A stretch of DNA of 64,000 nt from Leptotrichia sp. HSP-536 (lineage in GTDB: Bacteria > Fusobacteriota > Fusobacteriia > Fusobacteriales > Leptotrichiaceae), in contig NZ_CP165647.1 in assembly GCF_041199985.1 (NCBI RefSeq), positions 1,426,001 through 1,490,000 of the forward strand, in the 5' to 3' direction. Shown here one piece after another: positions 25,886 through 34,290 of the stretch. Positions within the stretch are counted from its first letter, which is position 1. Each line of letters opens with the position of its first letter. The notes beneath the pieces are model-generated. The model had not been told where the DNA came from, ran no database searches, and was given only the letters and a program-made list of their open reading frames with translations. Both the position numbers and the translations under genes were made by a program.

Positions 25886-26863
25886 TTATTTTCCTACAAA
25901 TTCAGCTCCATTAAATACAGCATTTTTTATATCAAGTCCCAATGCCTGCGCTGTCTTCTCATTTACATAAAGTTTCATTTGTTTTGAAGTTTCAAAAGGA
26001 ATTTGAGAAACAGGTTTTCCTTTTAGTATTTCAATTGCCATTTCTCCAGTTCTTTTTCCTAATGCGTAATAATCAAGCCCCATTGTAAACAATGCCCCCA
26101 GTTTTACAGTGGAATCTTCACTTGCAACTACAGGCTTTTTTGCATTAATCGCTTCTGAAGTAATTAAGTTTGCTCCAGATACAACAAGATTGTCTGTAGG
26201 CAGATACAATGCATCAGTTGATCCAAGTAAATTTTTAGTAGCCTGAGCCAATTCTCCAAAGTTGCTTATTCCTTGCAGCACAATCTCTATATTTTTTTCT
26301 TTAGCAATTTTTTGAATTTCCTGAACTTGAACAGCTGAATTCTGCTCTGATGGGTTATATAAAACGCCAACTTTCTTTAAGCCAGGTTTTATTTTTGCTA
26401 ACAAGTCAAGCTGAGATGCAATATTTTCCACTTTGTCACTTGTTCCTGTCACATTTGGATTTAGAAGTTTTGCACTCGCTGGATCAGTTACCGCTGAAAA
26501 TAATACAGGAATATCTGTAATATTATTTGCCAGTGCCTGTGCTGACGGTGTGGCAATTCCAAATACTAAATCCTTTTTATCAGCTTTATAATTTGTTGCA
26601 ATTAAATTTGCATTTGTTACTTCCCCGTTTGCATTTTTTTCGTCAAAATCAGCTTTTATTCCAGCTTCTTTAAATGCATCTTCAAATCCCTGCTTAGTTA
26701 AATTAAGTGACGGATGTTCCATAAACTGTGTTACACCTATTTTATAGACCTTCTTACTGTCCGAGGCTTGTGAATCCTTATTTCCACTAACAGTATCATC
26801 ATTCTTGCTTCCGCAGGCTAACACCATTAACAAGCTCATCACTACTAATAATACTTTTTTCAT
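25886..26863 (-). CDS. ABC substrate-binding lipoprotein (PF04392, TrpX-like), copy 2
   Basis: 325 residues. Lipobox LACG with Cys at residue 17, then a Ser/Asp linker. Family landmarks: IGVTQFMEHPSLNLTKQGF, VFGIATPSAQALANN, VLFSAVTDPASAKLLNP, VGVLYNPSEQNSAVQV, ALYLPTDNLVVSGANL. Paralogue of the next gene upstream (26908). The duplicated binding protein before one permease suggests two ligands or ligand affinities for one transporter. Confidence 0.85.
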   Translation of the reverse strand: MKKVLLVVMSLLMVLACGSKNDDTVSGNKDSQASDSKKVYKIGVTQFMEHPSLNLTKQGFEDAFKEAGIKADFDEKNANGEVTNANLIATNYKADKKDLVFGIATPSAQALANNITDIPVLFSAVTDPASAKLLNPNVTGTSDKVENIASQLDLLAKIKPGLKKVGVLYNPSEQNSAVQVQEIQKIAKEKNIEIVLQGISNFGELAQATKNLLGSTDALYLPTDNLVVSGANLITSEAINAKKPVVASEDSTVKLGALFTMGLDYYALGKRTGEMAIEILKGKPVSQIPFETSKQMKLYVNEKTAQALGLDIKNAVFNGAEFVGK

Positions 26864-26907
26864 ATTAAATTTTTCCTTTCCTAAATTGTTATATACCTAT
26901 TAAAATT

Positions 26908-27879
26908 TTATTGGACCATTTTAGCTTTAGATTTTATATCTTCTGGCAATGAAATTCCAAGAGCTGCAAGCGTTTTTTCGTTTATTACAATTTCATTTAA
27001 AGGCATTGTCTTAAATTTTATTTCACTTGGCTTTTTACCATTTTTTAAAATATCGATTGCCATTTTACCAGCTTCTTTTCCTATTTCATAATAGCTCACA
27101 CCTTGTGTAATCAATGCTCCGCCTTTTACATGAGCCGCCTCTGCACCAAATACTATTTTTTTAGCAGCTGTTGCCTTATCTGTAATTAAACTCACAACTG
27201 ATGCCACAAGATTATCTGTAGGTAAATAAACTGCATCTGTTTCCCTTACCAGATTATCCGCTGTCTGCGGTATTTCATTTGCTTGAACGATACTTCTTTC
27301 AACAATGCTCATTCCCAATTCTTTTGCCGCTTTTTTCAAGTCTTCCACTTGAATTTTTGAATTTTGCTCTGATGAGTTATAAATCACGCCAACTGTTTTT
27401 ACATTAGGACTCAATTTTTTTAATAATTCCAGCTGCTGTTTTACATCCATTCTGTCACTTACACCGGTCACATTATTTTTTAAAATACCTGCGGATTGCG
27501 GATCTGTAATTGCTGCGAATACAACTGGTATATCATTTGATGCTTGCGCTGCAGGTTGAGCCGCATTTGTTGCAATTGCATAAATCAAATTCTCTTTCGA
27601 ACTGACAAAGTTATTTGCAATTAAATTTGCATTGGCTGTTTCACCATTTGCATTTTTCTCATCAAAATCAGCATCAATTCCTGCGTCCTTGAAAGCATCC
27701 TTAAAACCTTCTCTTGCACTGTCAAGTGCTGGATGTGCTGCAATCTGTGTAATCCCAATTCTATACTTCTTAGAACCATTTCCACTTTCAGTTCCATTAC
27801 CACCTTTACTACCATTAGAATTACCACAACTCAAAATCATAACTGTCAAAACACTCACTAAAATCAATAATCTTTTCAT
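26908..27879 (-). CDS. ABC substrate-binding lipoprotein (PF04392, TrpX-like), copy 1
   Basis: 323 residues and first gene of the operon. Lipobox ILSCG with Cys at residue 18, then a Gly/Asn/Ser linker. IGITQIAAHPALDSAREGF, VVFAAITDPQSAGILKNN, VGVIYNSSEQNSKIQ and AVYLPTDNLVASVVSL match its paralogue. A good ribosome site (AGGTGAGG) precedes the ATG. In other bacteria such operons are controlled by tryptophan/T-box signals; I saw no T-box specifier or terminator hairpin in the 200 bases upstream. Confidence 0.85.
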   Translation of the reverse strand: MKRLLILVSVLTVMILSCGNSNGSKGGNGTESGNGSKKYRIGITQIAAHPALDSAREGFKDAFKDAGIDADFDEKNANGETANANLIANNFVSSKENLIYAIATNAAQPAAQASNDIPVVFAAITDPQSAGILKNNVTGVSDRMDVKQQLELLKKLSPNVKTVGVIYNSSEQNSKIQVEDLKKAAKELGMSIVERSIVQANEIPQTADNLVRETDAVYLPTDNLVASVVSLITDKATAAKKIVFGAEAAHVKGGALITQGVSYYEIGKEAGKMAIDILKNGKKPSEIKFKTMPLNEIVINEKTLAALGISLPEDIKSKAKMVQ

Positions 27880-29111
27880 AATCTTTCCTCACCTTTCCTA
27901 CTATCCTACTAAATTTCTTGACAGCTTCAAAATAATATTCCAAAATTATTTTCATTTTATTCAAATAAAACATTTTCTTTTAAATTCTTATTTTGAAGTT
28001 TTGTTTTATAAAAATTATCTTAAATTCTATTTATTTAAAGATAAATTTTTTCTTACTATAAAATAATAACATTTTTTTCTCTTTAAAGCAATATTATTAT
28101 TTCCTTTTTAATTACTTTTTTGATTATTTTGTATTTTATACTAAAACCCATTTAAAACATAGAAGTAAAATTCGATAATAATTAATTTGATAAAAAATTC
28201 AAATCTAATTTTTAAATATCCATATAAAGGATTTTTATTTAGATTTTGAAAAACTGTTTATTGTTAATAAATATTTTTTACAATCCTAATATGTCTTTTC
28301 TTTTTACATAAGCAAGGTAAATCAGTCGCTATTCGCCTTTATTTCACAATAATGACTATTTTAACATATTTAAAGTAATGCCATACTAAAGATAATAGTA
28401 AAAGTGCTATGCACTATCCCTGAATCGTTTTAGCATTTTTTTGAATTATTCCCAAATTTTATTTGAGAAAATAGTAAAAATTTATTATTCGGATAAATCT
28501 TGATTACTATGAAAACGAAACTCGCTGACACTCACTTTCGCACATAAAGATTGGAAAAACTCTATAAAACATATTTGTTATAAAGGTTCTGGCGAAAGAA
28601 ACACAAAAATGTGTTCAATCGTTTTCATTTCGAAAAAATCACGACATTTTATATTAAATTACAAAGATTATTATCTTTAAGTTTCAGGCTTTTATACTTG
28701 GAAAATATTAAATAAGCAAAATTTCGTCAAAGGAAAAATAACTAAATACGAATGTGTTTCTTTAGCCACAAATTTTTATAAAACTAAAACTTATTTATGT
28801 AAAATACCTTTTATTTCTGAAAGAACACATGGCGTCTGATGCCCTTACGTTAAAAAAATTCAATAAAAAAATAGAAGAAACTATTATTAATCATAATACT
28901 TGTAAATAAAATTGTAAAAGTCTTTAATATGAATACTTAATATTAAAATTAAATTGAAGAATTTTTAATAGCCACATAGGTTGTATAAGAGCATAATCTT
29001 GTAAAAAATAGCTTTAATTCCATAATTTTTTTGATTTCTACTCTTTAAATGGGTAATAATAGTAATATTTATTTGTAAATATTTAGCTGATAAAATAATA
29101 AAAAAGGACAT
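27880..29111. other. 1.2-kb gene-free stretch
   Basis: All six frames are broken by stops and no start with a ribosome site leads to a sensible product. 28133-28165 resembles one end of the MITE-like repeat (ACTAAAACCCATTTAAAA). Between about 28490 and 28850 the sequence is less AT-extreme, which might mark a decayed gene or an RNA; I could not match it to a known RNA class. It should contain the promoter of the ABC operon. Confidence 0.5.
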
Positions 29112-29130
29112 TTATATTTGCCCTTTTTTT
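29103..29130 (-). terminator. Terminator at the end of the OmpA-domain gene
   Basis: On the minus strand AAAGGGCA and TGTCCTTT pair around AATATAAA, followed by T-rich sequence. The upstream arm lies in the last codons of the gene at 29112. Confidence 0.6.
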
Positions 29131-29879
29131 ATGAACCTGAATTCCACTCTTCTATTTCCTTCTCTTCCTTTTTCAGTTTCATTTGAATTTATTGGATTAT
29201 TTTCACCCCGGCCTATAAAATCTAAAATTCTATCTTTTGAAAGTCCTAATTCCAATAATTTAGAACCTACTTTTTCAGCCCGTCTAAGAGAAAGTCTATT
29301 ATTGTATGCAGTTATTCCACTTTCGTCTGTATATCCAACAATTGATACCAAATAATCATTTTTTTCAATATAATTTTTTATGTCTTCTAAAACAGAATAT
29401 GCCTCTTTTTTTAAACTTATACTATTTTTGTGAAAATTTAAATCTTCTGCTCTAAGAGTTATAATTTCCGATTTCAATATTTGTATTCTTTGCGGATTAT
29501 TTGTAGAATTTTCCTGAATATGATTCTCTTGAGAATTATCATCAAAAGGAACTGATTCCTGTGCACCAAATTGCATTTCTTGATGCCGTGAATTTATATC
29601 CTTTTTCTGATGAGTCTGCTCTGATTTTGATTCTTTTTCATTCTTGTCATCACGCGGCGTCAATGTAACTGTTATTAAATCAGGATCATCATTATTTACT
29701 GCTTTTTCAGGATTAGGTGTCTCTAATGTAGGTACGTCATTTTCATTATCCTTTTCCATATCCGCTACATTCGCACGAATTATATCCTTTCTCATATCAG
29801 AAGTAGTAACTTTTTCAGATACCGTTGGCACTGACATTGCTACCATTGAGGAAACCGCAATCAATGTTGGTTTTTTCAT
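29112..29879 (-). CDS. OmpA C-terminal domain protein
   Basis: 255 residues. The last 110 residues are an OmpA/MotB-like peptidoglycan-binding domain: VSIVGYTDESG with the ligand Asp, NNRLSLRRAEKVGSKL, GLSKDRILDFIGRGENNPI, and GREGNRRVEF with the conserved Arg. Residues 35-140 are a long acidic, Ser/Gln-rich unstructured linker. The N-terminus (MKKPTLIAVSSMVAMSVP) is a weak secretion signal. It probably anchors something to the cell wall from the envelope. It lies 29 bases behind the broken binding-protein gene and may be in the same transcript. Confidence 0.8.
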   Translation of the reverse strand: MKKPTLIAVSSMVAMSVPTVSEKVTTSDMRKDIIRANVADMEKDNENDVPTLETPNPEKAVNNDDPDLITVTLTPRDDKNEKESKSEQTHQKKDINSRHQEMQFGAQESVPFDDNSQENHIQENSTNNPQRIQILKSEIITLRAEDLNFHKNSISLKKEAYSVLEDIKNYIEKNDYLVSIVGYTDESGITAYNNRLSLRRAEKVGSKLLELGLSKDRILDFIGRGENNPINSNETEKGREGNRRVEFRFIKKGQI

Positions 29880-29908
29880 GATTTTTTCTTCCTCCCTTTA
29901 AAAATTCT

Positions 29909-30648
29909 CTAATTTTTATCTAAACCATATTTTTTGATTAATACATCGTATTTCCCATTTTCTCTCATTTTTTTCAATTCAGCATTTATCTGTTTAATCA
30001 ATTCAGGATTTTTCCCTTTGTCAATAGCCATTGCCATTCCAATTGGAGCGGGTTTTTCATCAAAAATTTCCATTTCAGGATTTTTTTTCATATATTCAGT
30101 AGCTACTGCTTTTTCCAAAATAATCGCATCAATTTTACCAGCCTTTAAATCTAAAATTGTATTTACAGTGTTTTCATTTGGTACAACAGTCGCTCCTTTA
30201 ATTGTTTTTGCTTCCATTTCCTGAATTGTTCCTAATTGCACTCCAATTTTCTTTCCACTTAAAGTAGTCGGAGTAACTGCATTATTTCCTTTTTTCTCAA
30301 GTAAGTTTCTTTAGACACAAAATAGTCATCTGTAAAATCAACTGATTTTTTTCTTTCTTCAGTTGAACTCATTCCAGAAACAATTATATCAATTTTCCCT
30401 GCTTTTAACGCTGGAATCAATCCATCAAATGACTGATCTATAATTTCAACTTTGTATCCAAGATTTTTGCCTATCTCGTTTATCATTTCCACATCAAACC
30501 CTGTTACTTGACCATTCTCAATATACTCAAATGGAGCAAAAACTGCATTTAATCCAACTCTTAATTTTTTTTCTCCATTGTCAGCTTTCTTTCCGCACGA
30601 AATAATTCCAAACATAGCTAATGTTAATAAAAAAAATATTTTTTTCAT
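29909..30648 (-). pseudogene. Polar amino-acid binding lipoprotein (SBP_bac_3), frameshifted
   Basis: The first frame (30259-30648) has lipobox ISCG, LRVGLNAVFAPFEYIENGQ, FDVEMINEIGKNLGY and IVSGMSSTEERKKSVDFTDDY. At about 30285-30292 an A-run holds six A where seven would keep frame. The rest (29909-30241) continues one frame over as LGTIQEMEAKTIKGA to YDVLIKKYGLDKN. Restored, it would be a normal 245-residue periplasmic amino-acid receptor. It could be a decayed gene, a slippage-switched gene or a read error. Confidence 0.8.
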
Positions 30649-30684
30649 ATTTTTTCCTCACTTTCTATTTTTTTATTTTTAATT

Positions 30685-31436
30685 TTAATTTTTTTTCATT
30701 TCTAATCCATATTTTCTCATTAATTCTGAATATTGACCATTTTCCTGCAACTTTTTCAGTTCTTCATTTATCTTTTTAATAAGTTCTGAATGTTTTCCTT
30801 TATCAAATGCGATTGCCATACCATACGGCAACTTTTCTTCATAAAAAATTTCTATATCAGGATTTTTTTTCATAAATTCCATTACAACAATATCTTCTAA
30901 AATTACTGCATCTGTTTTCCCATTTTTCAAATCTAAAATTACATTAACAGTTGCGTCATTTGTTATAATATTCGCATTTTTAATTTTATTAGCTTCGAAC
31001 TCCTGAATTGTTCCCAATTGTACACCAACTTTTTTACCTGACAAACTTTTCTTAGAATTTACAGCTATATTCCCTTTCTTTCGTAAATATACTTGTGTTG
31101 ATTTAAAATATTCGTCTGTAAAGTCAACTAATCGTTTTCGCGCTTCAGTTACAGTTATTCCAGAAATAATAGCATCTAGTTTCCCAGCTTTTAATGATGG
31201 TATAAGAGCGTCAAATGGCTGACTTTTCATTTCAATTTCATATCCTAAATTTTTTCCAATCTGTTTTATCAAATCAATGTCAAATCCTACTAATTCGCCA
31301 TTTTTCATATACTCAAACGGAGAGAATACTCCATTCGTTCCTACAATCAGTTTTTTTTCATATTTTTTTGTTTCTGTTTTACTTACGATACTATACCGAA
31401 TATTGCTATTGTAGTTATTAATAATAATTTTTTCAT
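30685..31436 (-). pseudogene. Second polar amino-acid binding protein (SBP_bac_3), broken in the signal peptide
   Basis: ATG 31436 starts a signal peptide (MKKLLLITTIAIFGIVS) but TAA follows at about 31387. One frame over the protein resumes as KTETKKYEKKLIVGTNGVFS and is intact to 30685 (FDIDLIKQIGKNLGY, ISGITVTEARKRLVDFTDEY, QLGTIQEFEANK). The longest unbroken frame has an internal Met at 31308 and lacks both signal and first strand. Paralogue of 29909-30648. Confidence 0.75.
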
Positions 31437-31484
31437 TTTTATACCGCCTTTTTTATACAAAGAAAGTAAAAAGGTTTTACTATT

Positions 31485-32213
31485 TTAATGATTCAACACT
31501 TTATCTAAAAATATCCTTGCCCTTTCTGATTTTGGATTATCAAATAAATCTTGCGGTTTTGCATCTTCCAAAATATACCCTTCATCCATGAAAAACACTC
31601 TATTTGCAACATTTCTCGCAAATCCCATTTCGTGTGTCACCACAATCATTGTCATTCCAGCATTTGCAAGTTCCTTCATAACTTCCAGAACTTCCCCTAT
31701 CATTTCGGGATCAAGTGCTGATGTTGGTTCATCAAAAAGAATTATTTTTGGATTCATTGCCAATGCTCTAGCTATTGCCACCCTTTGCTTTTGTCCACCA
31801 GAGAGTTTATTTGGGTAAACATCCTTTTTATCAGAAAGTCCTACTTTTTCTAATAATTCCATTGCTAATTTTTCAGCTTCGACTTTTGACATTTTTTTTA
31901 ATCTAATTGGCCCTAAAGTAATATTTTCGATTGCTGTTTTGTGAGGATATAAGTTAAAATGCTGAAATACCATTCCAATTTCTTCGCGAATTTTGTTTAT
32001 ATCCACTCCATTTTCCATAATATTTTTCCCATTGACCCAGATTTCACCTGATGTTGGATCTTCAAGTCTGTTAATGCAACGTAAGAATGTAGATTTACCA
32101 CTTCCAGAAGGCCCTATAACTGAAATCACTTCCCCCTCTTTTATTTCTGTACTAATTCCTTTCAGTACTTCCAATTCTCCATATTTTTTTTTCAAATTTT
32201 TTATTTTTATCAT
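31485..32213 (-). CDS. Polar amino-acid ABC transporter ATPase (GlnQ-like)
   Basis: 242 residues from ATG 32213, chosen because GGAAG lies 4 bases upstream; a longer frame to 32285 overlaps the permease and has no such site. Walker A GPSGSGKST, Q-loop GMVFQHFNLYPHKT, signature KLSGGQKQR, Walker B IILFDEPTSALD and switch His VVTHEMGF. It drives import of an amino acid such as glutamine, arginine or histidine. It follows the permease gene and precedes two damaged receptor genes. Confidence 0.9.
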   Translation of the reverse strand: MIKIKNLKKKYGELEVLKGISTEIKEGEVISVIGPSGSGKSTFLRCINRLEDPTSGEIWVNGKNIMENGVDINKIREEIGMVFQHFNLYPHKTAIENITLGPIRLKKMSKVEAEKLAMELLEKVGLSDKKDVYPNKLSGGQKQRVAIARALAMNPKIILFDEPTSALDPEMIGEVLEVMKELANAGMTMIVVTHEMGFARNVANRVFFMDEGYILEDAKPQDLFDNPKSERARIFLDKVLNH

Positions 32214-32277
32214 TTCAACTTCCTTTAATTCTCCAATACCTTGAAATGAAGCTGATTCTCTGCATTTTTTATTAAAA

Positions 32278-33015
32278 CTAGTCATTTTCCTTTAATCTCA
32301 TCTCCAATCGTTTCCCAATAAATGAGAATAATTTTACACTTACGTAATAAACTACACCTGTAAACAATATAGGCTTTACACTGTAATACACAGCTTGTAA
32401 ACTTTTACTGTTCATTGTAATATCAACAACGCTGATATATCCTACAATTGATGTTTCCTTAAATAAATTTATAAATTCATTTACAAGTGCCGGCAAAATA
32501 TTTTTTACAGCTTGCGGCATAATAATCTCATTCATTGCCATTCTGTAAGGCATTCCAGTTGCTCTTGCCGCTTCCATCTGCCCTTTGTCTATGCTTTCGA
32601 TTCCAGAACGCACAGTTTCTTCAACATAAGCTGCACTATTCATTCCAAGAGCAATAATTGCCACCCAATAATTATCAAATACTGCTACAACAACCGAAAG
32701 TATCAGCAATTGTAAAACCATCGGCGTTCCACGCATTATATCCACATACTCATCAATGACAACTTCTTTTACCATATTAACAATTTCATTATTTGTCTTT
32801 TGAAATTTAAAAAATGCTAATACCATTCCAAAAAATATACCAATAGCCGCTCCTCCGACTGTTAATCCCATTGTGGTAATAAGATAGCTATTCATATAAA
32901 TTTGCCATTCTTTTCCTGTCAGTTCACGTGGAAATGCAAGAACTGCAGCAATTGTTACAACCGCTATAAAAAATGACGTTTTTACTAATTTCCTTGTTTT
33001 TTGTAAATCTTTCAT
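32278..33015 (-). CDS. Polar amino-acid ABC transporter permease (HisM/GlnP-like)
   Basis: 245 residues with one N-terminal membrane anchor and about five more spans. Contains GTPMVLQLLILSVVVAVFDN and the cytosolic EAA loop EAARATGMPYRMAMNEIIMPQAVKNILPAL, which docks the ATPase. First gene of the minus-strand operon, behind a strong promoter at 33073-33101. No Shine-Dalgarno sequence is next to its ATG; it overlaps by one base the stop of a nine-codon leader (33015-33041). Confidence 0.9.
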   Translation of the reverse strand: MKDLQKTRKLVKTSFFIAVVTIAAVLAFPRELTGKEWQIYMNSYLITTMGLTVGGAAIGIFFGMVLAFFKFQKTNNEIVNMVKEVVIDEYVDIMRGTPMVLQLLILSVVVAVFDNYWVAIIALGMNSAAYVEETVRSGIESIDKGQMEAARATGMPYRMAMNEIIMPQAVKNILPALVNEFINLFKETSIVGYISVVDITMNSKSLQAVYYSVKPILFTGVVYYVSVKLFSFIGKRLEMRLKEND

Positions 33016-33041
33016 TATTTTTTATGAACATTTTTGTCCAT
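33015..33041 (-). CDS. Possible leader micro-ORF MDKNVHKK
   Basis: AAGGAGG lies only two bases before this ATG, which is closer than usual. The stop TAA shares its last A with the ATG of the permease (TAATG), a classic reinitiation layout. The permease has no ribosome site of its own. Its reality is uncertain. Confidence 0.3.
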   Translation of the reverse strand: MDKNVHKK

Positions 33042-33072
33042 ATCCTCCTTATACCTTAGTCATTATGATATT

Positions 33073-33101
33073 ATTATACCTAATATTTATATCTTTTTCA
33101 A
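33073..33101 (-). promoter_or_regulatory. Sigma-70-type promoter of the amino-acid ABC operon
   Basis: On the minus strand TTGAAA and TATAAT are separated by exactly 17 bases, about 60 bases upstream of the permease ATG. Confidence 0.7.
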
Positions 33102-33369
33102 TAAAAATTTTTTTATTTTTATTTCATCTATTATTTTCTTTATTTACATTATATTCAAACTATTTTGAAATCAAAGTCAAAATTAAAGATAATTTCAGCT
33201 TTTAATAATTTTAAAAATTATAACTTCTCTAATTTTTCTTAGTATAATTTTAAATAGATTTAAGTGCATGCTTCAAAGAATATTAAATAATATTTCAAAA
33301 TATTTTTAAATAAATAAGTGATATAGTTATTTGATTTCAAAAATTCTAAACTGAAAGGAATTTATAATT

Positions 33370-33879
33370 ATGAAAATATTAAAAATTTTACTTTTTTCAA
33401 TTATTATACTGATAATTGTCGCTGGTTACAATATTTATACACAAAATCAGGTAAAAATTCCAAATTCGTTAGTGCAGAATGCCATAACATCAAAATTTCC
33501 AATAGAGCATTCATATCCATTTGGAAAAATAAAATTGTTCAATCCAAAAATTTATTTTGAAAACAACAAATTGGTTATCGAAACTGAATACTTAAATAAT
33601 GTGCTAAATGATGAAATAAATGGAACAATGACATTTACAACTGACATTCGCTATGAAACAGAAAATTCAAATCTTTATTTAAAAAATTTTCAAATTGAAA
33701 AATTAACTAAAGAAAATAAAGAAATTAATCTTGACAAAAATCCACTTATAAGACCTGTACTTGACTATATTTTTACCCAATTTGAAAAAAAGGAAATTGC
33801 AAATTTATCAAATATTGATAAATTTAAGATGGTAAAAGATATAAAAATTGAAAATAATAAATTGACTGTTGTTAAATAA
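33370..33879 (+). CDS. Membrane-anchored DUF1439-like protein
   Basis: 169 residues with an N-terminal membrane anchor (MKILKILLFSIIILIIVAGY) and no lipobox Cys. The body NAITSKFPIEHSYPFGKIKL, NPKIYFENNKLVIETEYLN, ENSNLYLKNFQIEKL, then DYIFTQFEKKEIA, resembles DUF1439 (YceB-type) envelope proteins, which carry a lipid-binding-like beta sheet. Function unknown. A good ribosome site (GAAAGGAA) lies before the ATG. The gene converges with 33872 and overlaps it by 8 bases. The 350 bases upstream are AT-rich and without genes. Confidence 0.5.
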   Translation: MKILKILLFSIIILIIVAGYNIYTQNQVKIPNSLVQNAITSKFPIEHSYPFGKIKLFNPKIYFENNKLVIETEYLNNVLNDEINGTMTFTTDIRYETENSNLYLKNFQIEKLTKENKEINLDKNPLIRPVLDYIFTQFEKKEIANLSNIDKFKMVKDIKIENNKLTVVK

Positions 33880-34156
33880 AACTGCCCTTTGATATTCCTA
33901 AAAGATATATTACTGCAATGGAAACGATTATTATTATTCCCAAATTTGCCTTTTTAAAAGTTAAATATGCTACAATTACCATTCCAATCAGAACTCTTAT
34001 TATGTCAAAATTTGTACTTCCAGTAGATGTGAAAATATCTGGAAATACTAATACTGTCAGTACTGTGTAAGGAAGCGCTTCAAAGAACTTATTAACTTTT
34101 AGGTTATTTTCTCGGCTTTTTACAAATATTAGCAACGTCCTCATTATTGCTGTCAT
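33872..34156 (-). CDS. AzlD-like branched-chain amino-acid export subunit, perhaps N-terminally short
   Basis: 94 residues with three hydrophobic segments: FFEALPYTVLTVLVFPDIF, FDIIRVLIGMVIVAYLTFKK, LGIIIIVSIAVIYLLGI. The pattern fits AzlD (about 100 residues), the small partner of AzlC in amino-acid efflux. The first span expected in AzlD is missing; upstream in frame only EKIILIV is available before a stop. No azlC is adjacent, so it may be a leftover. Confidence 0.6.
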   Translation of the reverse strand: MTAIMRTLLIFVKSRENNLKVNKFFEALPYTVLTVLVFPDIFTSTGSTNFDIIRVLIGMVIVAYLTFKKANLGIIIIVSIAVIYLLGISKGSFI

Positions 34157-34290
34157 GACTATAAGTATTATTTTTTCTTATTTGTCCCTTTTTTTGTTCT
34201 GAGTCCTTCCTTGTATAATATTATTCTAACAATTCCAAAACAATTAGTCAAATATATAATATATATTTCTATTATATATAAAATATATAA

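Noticed and set aside
27700..27900. T-box or tryptophan leader before the PF04392-type operon
   Set aside because: No T-box conserved sequence, specifier stem or terminator/antiterminator pair could be found.
32214..32285. N-terminal extension of the GlnQ-like ATPase
   Set aside because: It overlaps the permease end, lacks a ribosome site, and the shorter start has one and begins like the family.
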